From NCBI RefSeq assembly GCF_030812595.1, contig NZ_JAUSSZ010000001.1:310001-374000 (forward strand): a stretch of 64,000 bases of DNA, written 5' to 3'. Source of the DNA: Arthrobacter bambusae. GTDB taxonomy: Bacteria; Actinomycetota; Actinomycetes; Actinomycetales; Micrococcaceae. Positions 1 through 8,716 of this stretch are shown one piece after another. The notes beneath the pieces are model-generated. The model did no database searches, had not been told where the DNA came from, and saw nothing but the letters and a program-made list of their open reading frames with translations. Every line of letters starts with the position of its first letter. Position 1 is the first letter of the stretch. A program made the position numbers and the translations under genes.

Positions 1-143
1 CCCGCGATGAAGGCCAACTCGCCTTTGGGCGGCAGATGGATGGTGCCGAGCCCTTCGAAGTTGATCGAGATCGAGCCGAACCCCGGAGTGGAAAGGGTGT
101 TCGATGTGCTCGCCGGACCGGAATTGCTGGCTTGATTGGCCAT
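1..143 (-). CDS. Small membrane protein of the EWPV family, N-terminal part (runs off the window)
   Basis: Only the first 47 codons are present; the gene continues beyond the left edge. The ATG at 143 follows AAGGAG on the minus strand. About 22 Ser/Thr/Asn-rich residues lead into FEGLGTIHLP and then LAFIAG. This matches FEGLGTITLP...LAFLGS in the protein at 5272-5508, so it is very likely a fourth member of the small-protein family around the P-type ATPase. The expected membrane helix with EWPV lies outside the window. Function is unknown. Membership rests on about 20 aligned residues. Confidence 0.7.
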   Translation of the reverse strand, partial: MANQASNSGPASTSNTLSTPGFGSISINFEGLGTIHLPPKGELAFIA

Positions 144-297
144 GATCGCTCCTTCGATACCAAGTCGGGTCGTGGTCTGTACGTGACCTCTCGCGCCCGT
201 GGTCCATTGGTCCTAGTATGGGCTTCATCGGCGGGGTGCGCCAGCAGGGACTCTAACGGGCGCACCGGTGCGTGAGGGACTTACTCAAGGAGGGGCT

Positions 298-600
298 GTG
301 GCCACTGCAGGGCAGAACAAGAGCGAAGCGCCGGAGCAGGAACGTACGGAAGGCTCCGCGGGGGCGGCCGCGGCGCCGGGAAAGGTGACGATCACGCTGC
401 CCTCGCTGGCGAACCTCCCGCCCTTGCCGCCCGTGCAGATGGAGCCGAAAAGGCTTTTGTGGCTTGGTGGCTTAGCTGCCCTGGGCGTGATCGGGGTGCT
501 GGAGTGGCCCGTCGTGGCCGTGGTCGGGGTTGGCAGCTACGTCGCTGAGCGTTTTGCGCGCGACGAGCTTCGCAAGGCCCGGACGGACCGGCATTCGTAA
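298..600 (+). CDS. Small single-helix membrane protein of the EWPV family, next to P-type ATPase
   Basis: The product has 100 aa. The GTG at 298 was chosen because AGGAGG (288-293) is correctly spaced and because the paralog at 5611-5892 also begins MAT. A polar, disordered N-terminus (residues 1-35) is followed by an ITLPSL segment, then one hydrophobic helix (about residues 58-80) with LEWPVV in its middle, and a basic tail (SYVAERFAR). The helix and tail are almost identical to those of the protein at 5611-5892. It ends 11 nt before the ATPase gene on the same strand, so the two are probably co-transcribed. I do not recognise a named family. A role as a small membrane subunit or regulator of the ATPase is inferred from context only. 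Confidence 0.85.
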   Translation: MATAGQNKSEAPEQERTEGSAGAAAAPGKVTITLPSLANLPPLPPVQMEPKRLLWLGGLAALGVIGVLEWPVVAVVGVGSYVAERFARDELRKARTDRHS

Positions 601-611
601 CTGCGCTTAGC

Positions 612-3600
612 TTGCCGGCGGTGTCCTTCTTCTCGGCAGCGATCCAGGCCCTGGTTGAGCCGTCGCGGAGGCTGGGGCGGCCGTCCTTGCCCCGGCGCCT
701 GCTTGACGTCATAGTCCCGACGCAGGTCGCGGGGCGTCGGGCCTGGGCGGCCCAGGGGCGTGCCGCGATCGAGGTTCCGGGGATCGAGCTGCCGGGAACC
801 GAGGGTTTCGCGTCCCGTCTGGAGGAGGCGCTGGAACGGCACCCGGCAGTTCAGTGGGCTGGTGTGAACGCGCCGTTGGGGCGAGTCATTATCGGACTGT
901 CCATGGAGCCGGCGCCTTTGGAGGAACTGGTAGGGATCGTCCGGGCGGTGGAGAATCGTTTCGGGCCCGGGGTACGTCAGGGCGGCACGCCGGTTGATCC
1001 GGCGCCGGCGGAACGGGCCGCCGTCGAACTCGCGGCGGAGGTCGCCGGCCTTGCCGCGGCACTCGCAGTGCGCCTGCTCCGCGTCCCGCCGGTGGCGGCC
1101 GAACTCGCAGCCGGCGTTTCGATCGTGGACAGCACACCGAGGTTGCGCGGATATGTGGAGCGCGCCTTGGGACAGCCGAGAGCCGACACCGCCATCGCTT
1201 TGGCGAGCGCCACCGTCCAGGCCTTGTCGCAAGGATTCGCCGGTCTAGCGGTGGATGCAGCCATGAGGGGCCTGATCTTGCGGGAGGCCGGTGCGGAGGC
1301 AGCCTGCCGGCGGGCCGCCGCGTACAAGTACTCGGCAACGAAGGATGGTGCCTCTGCGGAGGCCCCCGGTCCTGGGCATGCCCAGAGGGCCGGGCCGATC
1401 GAACGGTGGGGCGACTGGGCCGGGGCTCTTGGGCTGTCCGTTTTTGGCGTCGGGCTTGCGGGCACCGGCAGCCCGTGGCAGGCGGCCGGTGTGGCGGTTG
1501 CGACGCTTCCCAAGCCCGGGCGGGTGGGCCGGGAAGCATTCGCCGCTCAACTCGGGACAGCCTTGTCGCTGCGCGGAGCTGTTGTTGTCGATCCGGAGGC
1601 GTTGCGCAGACTGGACCGTGTGGACACCGTCGTGCTTGACGCGGACGTCTTTGTCACCGCCCGGTACGTCATGGTCTCATCGGTCCCATTGCATGGCTCC
1701 GATCCGAGGCAGGTGGCAGAGAAGCTGCATGCATTGTTCCGGTCAGATGATCCCGCTGCGGTGCAGCGGGACGGTGCCTGGACTCTTGGCCCGGTGGAGG
1801 AGCTGACAGTGGTGGGGCGCCGCGGGGTGCGGGAGCGGCACCGGATCGAGTCAGAGGCTGCCATGGTGCTGGGGTTGACCCACGGCACGCGGCTGATCGC
1901 GGTGGCCGGGGTAGCTGCCGAGCCGCACCAATACCTGGACGCAGTAGCCGCGGCCTGTCGCCGCTGCGGCTGCCGGGTCGTCGTTGCCGGCGATCCCGGG
2001 CACTTGGGGCCGCTGGGCGGCATGGCTGATGAAGTCGGTGCAGGCGGTTTGGCGCTGCCTGGGTTGATTCGTTCATTTCGCGAGACCGGGTCAACGCTGA
2101 TGCTCTTGTCCGCAAACACGCAAGCCTTGTCCGAGGCCGACATCGGTATCGGAATCGGCTCTGCGCCGGAGATCCCGGTGTGGGGCGGGGACATCCTGGT
2201 CAGTGAGGAACTGGAACTCGCTCCGATGCTGATCGAGGCCTGCAACATTGCGGCGGGGGTGAGCCGGGACAGTACACGGCTCGCCCAGGCGGGCACCGTC
2301 GTGGGCGCGGTAGCCGCGATGATGGGTGCTCCCAGCGCAGGGGCTTCCCGGTCGATGCTGGCGGTCAACGCCGCGTCGGCGGTTTCCCTTGTCCTAGGCG
2401 TACGGGCCGCGGTGCAGTTGGCGCGGCGTCCCGTGGTTCCCGGGATCTCTTCCGTTCCGTGGCATGCCATGCCTCCAGAGGCGGTCTTGGAGCATTTGGC
2501 TTCGTCCCGGGATGGCTTGACCGCCGAGCAGGTGCGAGCCAGGCAGGCCCAGGGCGGCGTTTCGGGTACTGCTCCGGTTTCGTTCCTGGGGGCTGCTGCG
2601 GAAGAGCTCGCCAATCCTCTGACTCCGGTTCTGGGCGCCGGGGCCTCGCTGTCGGCCGCAATCGGCGCGGTTGTCGATGGGGTGCTCATCGCAGCGGTGG
2701 CTGTGCTCAGTGGAGTGATCGGCGGGATCGAGCGCCTCCGCACGGACCGGGCACTGAAGGTGCTGGTGGGTGGGTCCGCCGTGGTCGCGGGAGTGCACCG
2801 GAACGGCACTGCGTCCGAGGTGGTCGCAAGCCAGCTGGTTCCGGGTGACATCGTGGACCTTGGGGCAGGTGATGTTGTTCCGGCGGACTGCCGGGTCATT
2901 GAAACGGCAGGTCTGGAGGCCGATGAGTCCTCTCTTACAGGTGAGGCGTTTCCGGTCTCCAAGGACGCGGCGGCGGTGATCGCAGATTTGCCCGCAGAGC
3001 GGACGTCGATGCTTTATGAGGGAACGACGGTAGCTTCGGGGCGGGCGGTGGCTGTAGTGGTTGCGACGGGAGTTGCGACGGAGGCCGGACGGAGCGCCGC
3101 GGCGAGCCGGGAGGGTGCCGGGACAAGCGGTGTCGAAAAACGTCTGGCGGCGATCACGAAGGTCACGGTCCCGCTCACTATTTCATCGGCCCTTGCCGTG
3201 GTCACGGCCGGCCTGGCGCGAGGGAAGTCGCTTCGAAGCACGGCAGGGGCGGGACTGAGCCTGGCCGTTGCTGCGGTGCCTGAAGGTTTGCCGTTCCTCG
3301 TGAGCGCAGCGCAATTGGCCGCGGCGCGCCGGTTGTCCGCGCACGGTGTTCTCGTGCGGAACCCACGCACCATCGAAGCACTGGGCAGAGTCAATGTCCT
3401 CTGTTTCGACAAGACCGGAACGCTGACAAGGGGCCGGATCGTTTTGGAGGCGGTCAGCAACCCGGGGGAGGAGCCCGTCCCTGTCAGGACTTTGGGGGCA
3501 GAAGGCCGGAGAGTGCTCGCCGCTGCCTTGCGGGCCACACCGGAAAAACCGCCGGGCCGAAAACTCGAGCACTTCACCGACCGCGCGGTAACAAACGGTG

Positions 3601-5081
3601 CAAAGGAAGCCGGCGTATCCCGCGGGGTGCGCGAGGCTTCCTGGCGCAGGCACGGAGCTCTTGCCTTTGAACCTGCCCGCGGCTATCACGCTGCCGCCGG
3701 ATCCGCCGCCGGACAGGCGCTGCTCAGTGTCAAGGGTGCGCCGGAAACGGTCCTTCCCCTCTGTACCGGGATCCTCCGCCATGGCAGGGTCCTGCCCCTC
3801 GACAGCAAGGAAACTCGCCGAATCGGTCACCAAATCGACCGGCTGACCGGCCGCGGTTACCGGGTGCTCGCCGTCGCCGAGCGCCAGGCAGCAAATAAGG
3901 ACACAGATTCCGGCGTCCTGGACCGGGAGGACGTACAGGACCTGACCCTTCTCGGGTTCCTTGCCTTGAACGACCCCGTCAGGTCCGCGGCGGCGCCTTC
4001 GCTCGGGACGCTGCGCGCGGCGGGGGTACAGATCATCATGATCACCGGTGATCACCCCGGAACAGCCAAAGCCGTAGCGGAGCGGCTCAGGCTTCTCAAC
4101 GGCGGCCAGGTGCTGACCGGGGCACAAATGGACGCGCTCAGCGATGACGACCTTGACCGCGTTCTTCCCTCCGTTGCCGTCATCGCCCGCGGAACTCCGG
4201 CGCACAAGGTCCGGGCGGTGCAGGCGTTCCAGCGCCTGGACCGGACGGTGGCGATGACCGGAGACGGCGCCAACGACGCGCCGGCCATCCGGCTGGCGGA
4301 CGTCGGGATCGCCCTGGGAAGGAGGGGAACCCCGGCGGCCCGCGCCGCAGCAGATCTGGTTGTGACCGATGACCGGCTTGAGACGATCATTACGGCGCTG
4401 GTCGAAGGCCGTTCGATGTGGGCCTCGGTCCGGGAAGCACTGGGAATCCTGGTCGGAGGCAACCTCGGAGAAATCGCCTTTACGGTCCTGGGTGCGGCCT
4501 TATCCGGGCTGTCCCCGCTGGGTGCCCGCCAACTGCTTCTCGTCAACCTGCTTACCGACCTCGCGCCAGCCCTTGCCATTGCCCTGCGACCGCCGCACGC
4601 CATGTCGGCCCAGGCGCTCCTGGCCGAAGGGCCCGAAGCGTCATTGGGATCGGCGCTGGTCCGCGACATCGGGGCGCGCGCCCTGACGACCGCGGTGGGG
4701 GCCGGGGCGGCCTGGCTCGCGGCCACGGCGCTCGGCTTCGGGCCCGCCGCGCCGACCATCGCCTTGGCCGGCCTGATCGGAACCCAGCTTGGGCAAACCC
4801 TGGTTTCCGGAACTCCGACCCGGGGTGTCATCATCAGCGGTATCGGGTCGGTCGCCCTGCTCGCGGCCGTTATCCAGAACCCGGTGCTCAGCGCTTTCTT
4901 CGGTTCTGTGCCCCTTGGTTTGGCTGGCTGGGCCCTGGCCGCCACAGCAGGTGCCGCGGCCGTCGCACTTTCCTTGCTTCTACCGCGGATCAGCTCCTAT
5001 TTCGTTCGGGCCGCCGGGAGCAAGGGAGCAGAATCAGGCTCTTATGTGTCGCGCGCGTTTCACGGCCTGATCCCCGCCTAA
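612..5081 (+). CDS. Giant cation-transporting P-type ATPase (CtpI-like)
   Basis: The product has about 1489 aa, far longer than the usual 700-950 of P-type ATPases and closer to mycobacterial CtpI. The C-terminal half is a complete ATPase: TGE (776-778, actuator), DKTGT with the phosphorylated Asp at 933, MITGDHPGTAKA (about 1140), GDGANDAP (1217-1224), then a C-terminal membrane domain. It should use ATP to move a cation across the membrane; the ion cannot be read from the sequence. Residues 50-117 resemble an HMA-like fold without CxxC. Residues about 320-600 look like a second, degenerate P-domain (LDADVFV where DKTGT is expected). No clear ribosome-binding site precedes the TTG at 612; GTG 621 is an alternative start. 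Confidence 0.93.
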   Translation: MPAVSFFSAAIQALVEPSRRLGRPSLPRRLLDVIVPTQVAGRRAWAAQGRAAIEVPGIELPGTEGFASRLEEALERHPAVQWAGVNAPLGRVIIGLSMEPAPLEELVGIVRAVENRFGPGVRQGGTPVDPAPAERAAVELAAEVAGLAAALAVRLLRVPPVAAELAAGVSIVDSTPRLRGYVERALGQPRADTAIALASATVQALSQGFAGLAVDAAMRGLILREAGAEAACRRAAAYKYSATKDGASAEAPGPGHAQRAGPIERWGDWAGALGLSVFGVGLAGTGSPWQAAGVAVATLPKPGRVGREAFAAQLGTALSLRGAVVVDPEALRRLDRVDTVVLDADVFVTARYVMVSSVPLHGSDPRQVAEKLHALFRSDDPAAVQRDGAWTLGPVEELTVVGRRGVRERHRIESEAAMVLGLTHGTRLIAVAGVAAEPHQYLDAVAAACRRCGCRVVVAGDPGHLGPLGGMADEVGAGGLALPGLIRSFRETGSTLMLLSANTQALSEADIGIGIGSAPEIPVWGGDILVSEELELAPMLIEACNIAAGVSRDSTRLAQAGTVVGAVAAMMGAPSAGASRSMLAVNAASAVSLVLGVRAAVQLARRPVVPGISSVPWHAMPPEAVLEHLASSRDGLTAEQVRARQAQGGVSGTAPVSFLGAAAEELANPLTPVLGAGASLSAAIGAVVDGVLIAAVAVLSGVIGGIERLRTDRALKVLVGGSAVVAGVHRNGTASEVVASQLVPGDIVDLGAGDVVPADCRVIETAGLEADESSLTGEAFPVSKDAAAVIADLPAERTSMLYEGTTVASGRAVAVVVATGVATEAGRSAAASREGAGTSGVEKRLAAITKVTVPLTISSALAVVTAGLARGKSLRSTAGAGLSLAVAAVPEGLPFLVSAAQLAAARRLSAHGVLVRNPRTIEALGRVNVLCFDKTGTLTRGRIVLEAVSNPGEEPVPVRTLGAEGRRVLAAALRATPEKPPGRKLEHFTDRAVTNGAKEAGVSRGVREASWRRHGALAFEPARGYHAAAGSAAGQALLSVKGAPETVLPLCTGILRHGRVLPLDSKETRRIGHQIDRLTGRGYRVLAVAERQAANKDTDSGVLDREDVQDLTLLGFLALNDPVRSAAAPSLGTLRAAGVQIIMITGDHPGTAKAVAERLRLLNGGQVLTGAQMDALSDDDLDRVLPSVAVIARGTPAHKVRAVQAFQRLDRTVAMTGDGANDAPAIRLADVGIALGRRGTPAARAAADLVVTDDRLETIITALVEGRSMWASVREALGILVGGNLGEIAFTVLGAALSGLSPLGARQLLLVNLLTDLAPALAIALRPPHAMSAQALLAEGPEASLGSALVRDIGARALTTAVGAGAAWLAATALGFGPAAPTIALAGLIGTQLGQTLVSGTPTRGVIISGIGSVALLAAVIQNPVLSAFFGSVPLGLAGWALAATAGAAAVALSLLLPRISSYFVRAAGSKGAESGSYVSRAFHGLIPA

Positions 5082-5271
5082 GGGGACTCCGGCAAGGGGC
5101 CTCCGACCTGATGCCGGAGGCGGAGTCGTTCGTTGAGCCGGCATTCACCTTCCGTCCATGTCAGGACAGTACGGTGACTGGGTTAGTCCGCGCCCCATGA
5201 ACAGCAGGCGGAAAGCCGATCGGCCACTTTGCTTTGCAGCGGTCCTTCGGGCTTTCGCCGTCGAGGAACAA

Positions 5272-5508
5272 ATGAACGCAACAGCACAGCTTTCCGGTCC
5301 GATCCGTCTCCATTTCGAAGGCCTCGGCACCATTACCCTGCCAGACACACGAACGCTTGCTTTCCTCGGGAGCGTGGGCGTACTCGCCGCCGTCGGGCTT
5401 GTCGAATGGCCCGTCGCGATCTTGTTTCTTATCGCGCGCCTGTTCGCCGGCAAGACCACGAGCCCGGCCCTGCAAGGGATCGCTGACGCTTTGGCGATAA
5501 CCCGCTAA
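5272..5508 (+). CDS. Small single-helix membrane protein of the EWPV family
   Basis: The product has 78 aa, with ATG 5272 preceded by GAGGAAC. It has a short N-terminus with FEGLGTITLP, one membrane helix (about residues 30-57) containing VEWPVAI, and a short tail. It pairs best with the partial protein at the left edge (same FEGLGTI motif), while its helix with EWPV also matches the proteins at 298-600 and 5611-5892. It lies 190 bp downstream of the P-type ATPase on the same strand. The function is unknown. The reading frame is well supported by the conserved motif and by the convergent neighbour. Confidence 0.82.
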   Translation: MNATAQLSGPIRLHFEGLGTITLPDTRTLAFLGSVGVLAAVGLVEWPVAILFLIARLFAGKTTSPALQGIADALAITR

Positions 5509-5568
5509 AAACCATCGGCTTTAATGGCAGCGGGCATGGTGTTCCGCAGAAAGTCGGGCAGAATTGAG

Positions 5569-5601
5569 CGCAGCTCCGGCCAGTCGGGCGCCGGAGCTGC
5601 G
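5569..5601. terminator. Inverted repeat between convergent genes, probable terminator
   Basis: CGCAGCTCCGG at 5569-5579 is perfectly complementary to CCGGAGCTGCG at 5591-5601 across an 11-nt loop. It sits between the ends of two convergent small-protein genes, where a bidirectional terminator is expected. No U-tract follows, which is common in high-GC actinobacteria. Confidence 0.6.
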
Positions 5602-5610
5602 GACTTGCTC

Positions 5611-5892
5611 CTACCGGTGTGTGGCCGAGCGGGCGAAACGCTCGGCGACGTAGCTTCCCACGCCTACCGCCGCCACGACCGGCCACTCAAGCACGCCCAT
5701 GACACCGGCGACGGCCAAACCGCCGAACCACAGAAGATGCTTCGGCTCGAAAGCGTCGGATCCCGGAATCATTGACTGCAGCGACGGAATCGTAATCGTC
5801 GTCCCTGCACTTTCCTGGGCATTCCCGCTCGAAGAGTTACCCCCGGACTGGGCGGAAGTGGTCGTTTCTTTGTCCTGCTGGGTCGTTGCCAT
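5611..5892 (-). CDS. Small single-helix membrane protein of the EWPV family
   Basis: The product has 93 aa, with the ATG at 5892 behind TAGGAGG. A Ser/Thr/Gln-rich N-terminus (about 30 residues) is followed by TITIPSL, then KHLLWFGGLAVAG and GVLEWPVV within one membrane helix, and a SYVAERFAR tail. The helix and tail match the protein at 298-600 nearly residue for residue, so these two form one subtype and 1-143/5272-5508 the other. It is transcribed toward the ATPase block from its own promoter. The function is unknown. Confidence 0.87.
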   Translation of the reverse strand: MATTQQDKETTTSAQSGGNSSSGNAQESAGTTITIPSLQSMIPGSDAFEPKHLLWFGGLAVAGVMGVLEWPVVAAVGVGSYVAERFARSATHR

Positions 5893-6145
5893 AGCGGCCT
5901 CCTACATAAGGTGTGTGCTCGTGTTCCGGCGCGGAGACTCCGTACGGACAAGTTTACGACCATCAGCCGTTCAGGGACCGGCGAAAGTTCCCGTTATTCT
6001 CCGACGCCGCGCTTCAAAAGCCCACCGTTCCGGACAAGCCTTGCCGCTTGGCCGGCGAGGACGGGAAACGCTTCCAAGCGCCCTCGCAAGCGCCCAAGCA
6101 AAGCGGTCCCTCGACACTCGCACTTCGCAGGTCTACGTTGGGGAC

Positions 6146-6364
6146 ATGAGCGACGCGGAAGCCGAAAGAAGCATTCCCGAGGCAAGCACCCCTGAGGGCG
6201 TCCGTCCCGAAAAGAGCGGGGGACGCCGGCGGGAGGCGCCGTTGTCGGACGTTCCAGCGGAAGTAGAGGGAAGCAAAGTCGATCCCGACTTCGTTCCTGA
6301 TGACGGGGATGAGAACCCGAACGAGAAACGGGCGAGGGAGCACCCCGAAGAGACCGGAAGCTGA
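6146..6364 (+). CDS. Small acidic, probably disordered protein
   Basis: The product has 72 aa and is rich in Glu, Asp, Pro, Ser and Lys with no hydrophobic core. ATG 6146 gives a clean frame ending 38 bp before the next small ORF. The ribosome-binding site is weak (GTTGGGG). Its composition resembles the proteins at 6403-6642 and 8717-9139, so all may be stress-type or hydrophilin-like proteins, but no family was recognised. The frame could be fortuitous. Confidence 0.5.
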   Translation: MSDAEAERSIPEASTPEGVRPEKSGGRRREAPLSDVPAEVEGSKVDPDFVPDDGDENPNEKRAREHPEETGS

Positions 6365-6402
6365 TTCCACCAGTACGACGAAGATGCGAGAGAGGGCCTG
6401 CA

Positions 6403-6642
6403 ATGGGCGCTGAGGCGAAGAAACCGGAAGACGTAGTCCACGACGGCGTGCAGAACGGGGCTGATCCGGTCCCCAAGGAGCCGGGCAGCTCGGCACAGGT
6501 GCCGGGCGGCGCAACGGAGCGGGCGGCCGATGATGCGGCTGCGGACGCCGATTCGGACGACCCCACAGGTCCAGCCGAAGATCAGGACGAGGCCAAGCCG
6601 GATGGCCGGGGTCTCACCACTAAACTCTCACCGAGCGACTAG
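6403..6642 (+). CDS. Small acidic, probably disordered protein
   Basis: The product has 79 aa, with ATG 6403 behind GAGAGAGG. It is Ala/Asp/Glu/Pro/Gly-rich (for example DDAAADADSDD) and lacks any predicted globular core or membrane segment. It follows the similar protein at 6146-6364 and converges with the nnrD gene. No family was recognised; a hydrophilin-like role is only a guess from composition. Confidence 0.55.
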   Translation: MGAEAKKPEDVVHDGVQNGADPVPKEPGSSAQVPGGATERAADDAAADADSDDPTGPAEDQDEAKPDGRGLTTKLSPSD

Positions 6643-6677
6643 CGCGCAGCTCCAGCCCCCGGCTCGGCCCTGGATTC

Positions 6678-7583
6678 TCAGCTGCCAAGTTCCATCATCA
6701 GGGGAGGCAGTTCGTCGTTGAGTTCCCGGGCGAGGTAGCCGGGGCTCCCTTTTCGGCTGGCCAGCCTGTCGCCCGCCGCAGCGTGCAGATGAGAGCCCCA
6801 ACACGCCGCCTGCACATCGCTCGTGCCGCGGGCCCGGAGTCCGGCGATCGTCCCCGCCAGGACGTCGCCGCTGCCGGAGGTGCCTAGTCCGCCCGAACCG
6901 GTGGTGAGTTCCCAGCAGCTCGGGGAGTCGCCGTCGTCGGCCTTTGCGGGTTCTGCGATCACGCCTTGGCAGGTGACGACGGCCCGAAACCGTGCCGCAG
7001 CCTCGGCGGTGTCACTGCGGAAGTCCTTCGGTTCCCTGCCAAGAAGCAAGCCCATTTCGGTCGGGTTTGGTGTCAGGATCACGCGCCCCGCCCACGGCCG
7101 GAGTTCCTTTTCGAAACGGTTCAGTATCCCCAACGCAAAGGCGTCAAGGATGATGGTCTGGCTGTCGATCTGCTGCCCCCGGTCCAGGATGTTTCGAAGC
7201 AGTCCGGCTGTCTCCTCCGGATCGTCGAGGCCCGGCCCGATGAGTATCGAGTCCGCTTGTTCCATTTCCGCTTCGAGGACATCCGTAGCTGCGGCGCGAA
7301 CTGAACCGGAAGCAGTCTCCGGCAAGCCGACAACGCCGGCCTCGGGCATGGCCACCGCGAGCGCCACGGCCGCGGACTCGGCAACAGCCAGGGTGAGCCG
7401 CCCCGCGCCTGCACGCAGGGCGGCCGTCCCGGCGAGAAGTACGGCTCCGGGCGTTTTGCGCGCTCCACCAATCACGAGTACCGAGCCGCGTTCCCGCTTC
7501 CCGGAGCCCACCGCCGGAAGCGGCCATCCCCGCAGGAGGGTCGGTGTGACCGGGATGGACTGAAGGTCACCTGGGTCGGACAT
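6678..7583 (-). CDS. nnrD: ADP-dependent (S)-NAD(P)H-hydrate dehydratase
   Basis: The product has 301 aa of the YjeF C-terminal (ribokinase-like) family, which repairs hydrated NADH/NADPH using ADP. Visible signatures are the nucleotide-binding GSVLVIGGARKTPGAVLLA near residue 35, GPGLD (about 130), VILTPNPTEMGLLLG (about 175) and the C-terminal GSGDVLAGTIAGL (about 240), which carries the catalytic Asp. It lacks the N-terminal epimerase (NnrE) domain found in fused versions. It overlaps the upstream phosphatase gene by 17 bp, so the two form an operon. ATG 7583 follows GGAAG. Confidence 0.93.
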   Translation of the reverse strand: MSDPGDLQSIPVTPTLLRGWPLPAVGSGKRERGSVLVIGGARKTPGAVLLAGTAALRAGAGRLTLAVAESAAVALAVAMPEAGVVGLPETASGSVRAAATDVLEAEMEQADSILIGPGLDDPEETAGLLRNILDRGQQIDSQTIILDAFALGILNRFEKELRPWAGRVILTPNPTEMGLLLGREPKDFRSDTAEAAARFRAVVTCQGVIAEPAKADDGDSPSCWELTTGSGGLGTSGSGDVLAGTIAGLRARGTSDVQAACWGSHLHAAAGDRLASRKGSPGYLARELNDELPPLMMELGS

Positions 7584-8337
7584 CCGCGTCGCTTCCGTGT
7601 TCAGTGACGGTTACGCCTTGTTCGGTGAGATGCTCCGCCACGTTGAAACTCTCCAGGGTCCAGGGGCCGTGACCGTCGGGCCGGGCGTAGCGCGTGAGGG
7701 AAGCATTCAGGATCGTCGTTGTGGAAGCCAGACCAAGGAGCTCTTGTTCGGTGAGTCCATCCAAGAGGTACCGTAACAGCAGGATGACGGCATCGTGGCT
7801 CACGAGGAGCACCCGTCTGGGTCCGGCGGGGTTTTCGAGTGCCGGGAGCACCGTTCGCAGCCGGAGTGCGACGTCGGCCCAGGACTCGCCGCCTGGCGGG
7901 CGGTAGTAGAACTTTCCCAGCCATCGCCGTCGTTGTGCTTCCTCCGGGAACCTGCGCTCGACACCCAAGGTGGTGAGCCTGTCCAGGATGCCCAGCTCCC
8001 GGTCGCGCAGCCGCTCATCGATGAGGATCGGAACGGTCCACCCGGCAGTTGCTGCCGCGATTTCCGCAGTGCGACGCGCGCGCACATACGGAGAACACCA
8101 GATTGCGTCCGGCCGCTCGGATACCGGCAGTTGCGCCAGGGACCGTCCGAGCCCGGCCGCTTGTTCCTCCCCGATACCGGAGAGGCCGACGTCGGCATCC
8201 CTCGCCGGTACAGCGATCACTTCGGCGCCCGAAAGGGCCGCATTGGAAGCCGCGACGTTTCCCTGGCTTTCGCCATGACGGACCAGTATGAGTTCGATGG
8301 ATCCTCTCGCGGACTGTTCAGGACGGATATCTCCCAC
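7567..8337 (-). CDS. Histidine phosphatase family protein (phosphoglycerate mutase-like)
   Basis: The product has 256 aa. The LVRHGESQGN motif at residues 18-27 carries the catalytic His. WCSPYVRARRTAE (about 81), a Glu in the RDRELG segment (about 110), and LLVSHDAVILLLRYLL with the second His (about 180) complete the fold. The substrate cannot be assigned; such proteins act on small phosphate esters. GTG 8337 is used because AGGAGG lies just upstream. It is the first gene of an operon with nnrD. Confidence 0.92.
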   Translation of the reverse strand: MGDIRPEQSARGSIELILVRHGESQGNVAASNAALSGAEVIAVPARDADVGLSGIGEEQAAGLGRSLAQLPVSERPDAIWCSPYVRARRTAEIAAATAGWTVPILIDERLRDRELGILDRLTTLGVERRFPEEAQRRRWLGKFYYRPPGGESWADVALRLRTVLPALENPAGPRRVLLVSHDAVILLLRYLLDGLTEQELLGLASTTTILNASLTRYARPDGHGPWTLESFNVAEHLTEQGVTVTEHGSDADVRPR

Positions 8338-8716
8338 AGGACCTCCTCAGCCGTGGCCGGGGTTCGCACCGGTGTGAACGGGCGAGCCGTCGGCGGGTGC
8401 GCCATACGTTACCGGCCCCCTCGGGGAAAGACCATAGCCAAGGGAACCCTTGCCAACGATCAGCGCGACTCCTAAAGTACTAAGCATGCAGACTACTAAG
8501 TGTGCTTAGTATTTTACGGGTGACCCAGCGCCCGGCCAAGGCTGCCGACGTCCCGAGGAGCCTAGTCCAGGAATTGTCTTGTCCGGGAATTGTTCGAAGC
8601 CTGCCGGGCGTGGGATCACTTCCCCGCATGAGGGGCGAACCGCAGGGATGAAGAAGCGGGGGTGGGGACGCGTGGCGCGCTCATCCTCACGGAGCAGGGT
8701 AGGAGGAGTGAGGGTA
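8338..8716. other. Divergent intergenic region without a supported gene
   Basis: These 379 bases separate the minus-strand phosphatase/nnrD operon from the plus-strand gene at 8717. The only clear structure is the TAAG/CTTA inverted-repeat element at 8479-8512 in an AT-rich island. Short frames on the plus strand upstream of 8717 have no ribosome-binding site and no recognisable protein features. Confidence 0.6.
8479..8512. promoter_or_regulatory. Operator-like palindrome ACTAAG-N4-CTTAGT overlapping a -10 element, plus half-site
   Basis: ACTAAG (8495-8500) and CTTAGT (8505-8510) form a perfect 6-bp inverted repeat with a TGTG spacer. A further half-site, ACTAAGCATGC, starts 16 bp earlier at 8479. 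TAGTAT (8507-8512) could serve as a plus-strand -10 element. The layout is repeated at 9403-9419 before the sigma factor gene, so a common regulator is likely. The regulator is unknown. Confidence 0.5.

Noticed and set aside
1547..2962. 471-codon open frame antisense to the P-type ATPase
   Set aside because: Ser/Thr/Arg-rich translation typical of the complementary strand of a high-GC gene; no motifs or ribosome-binding site.
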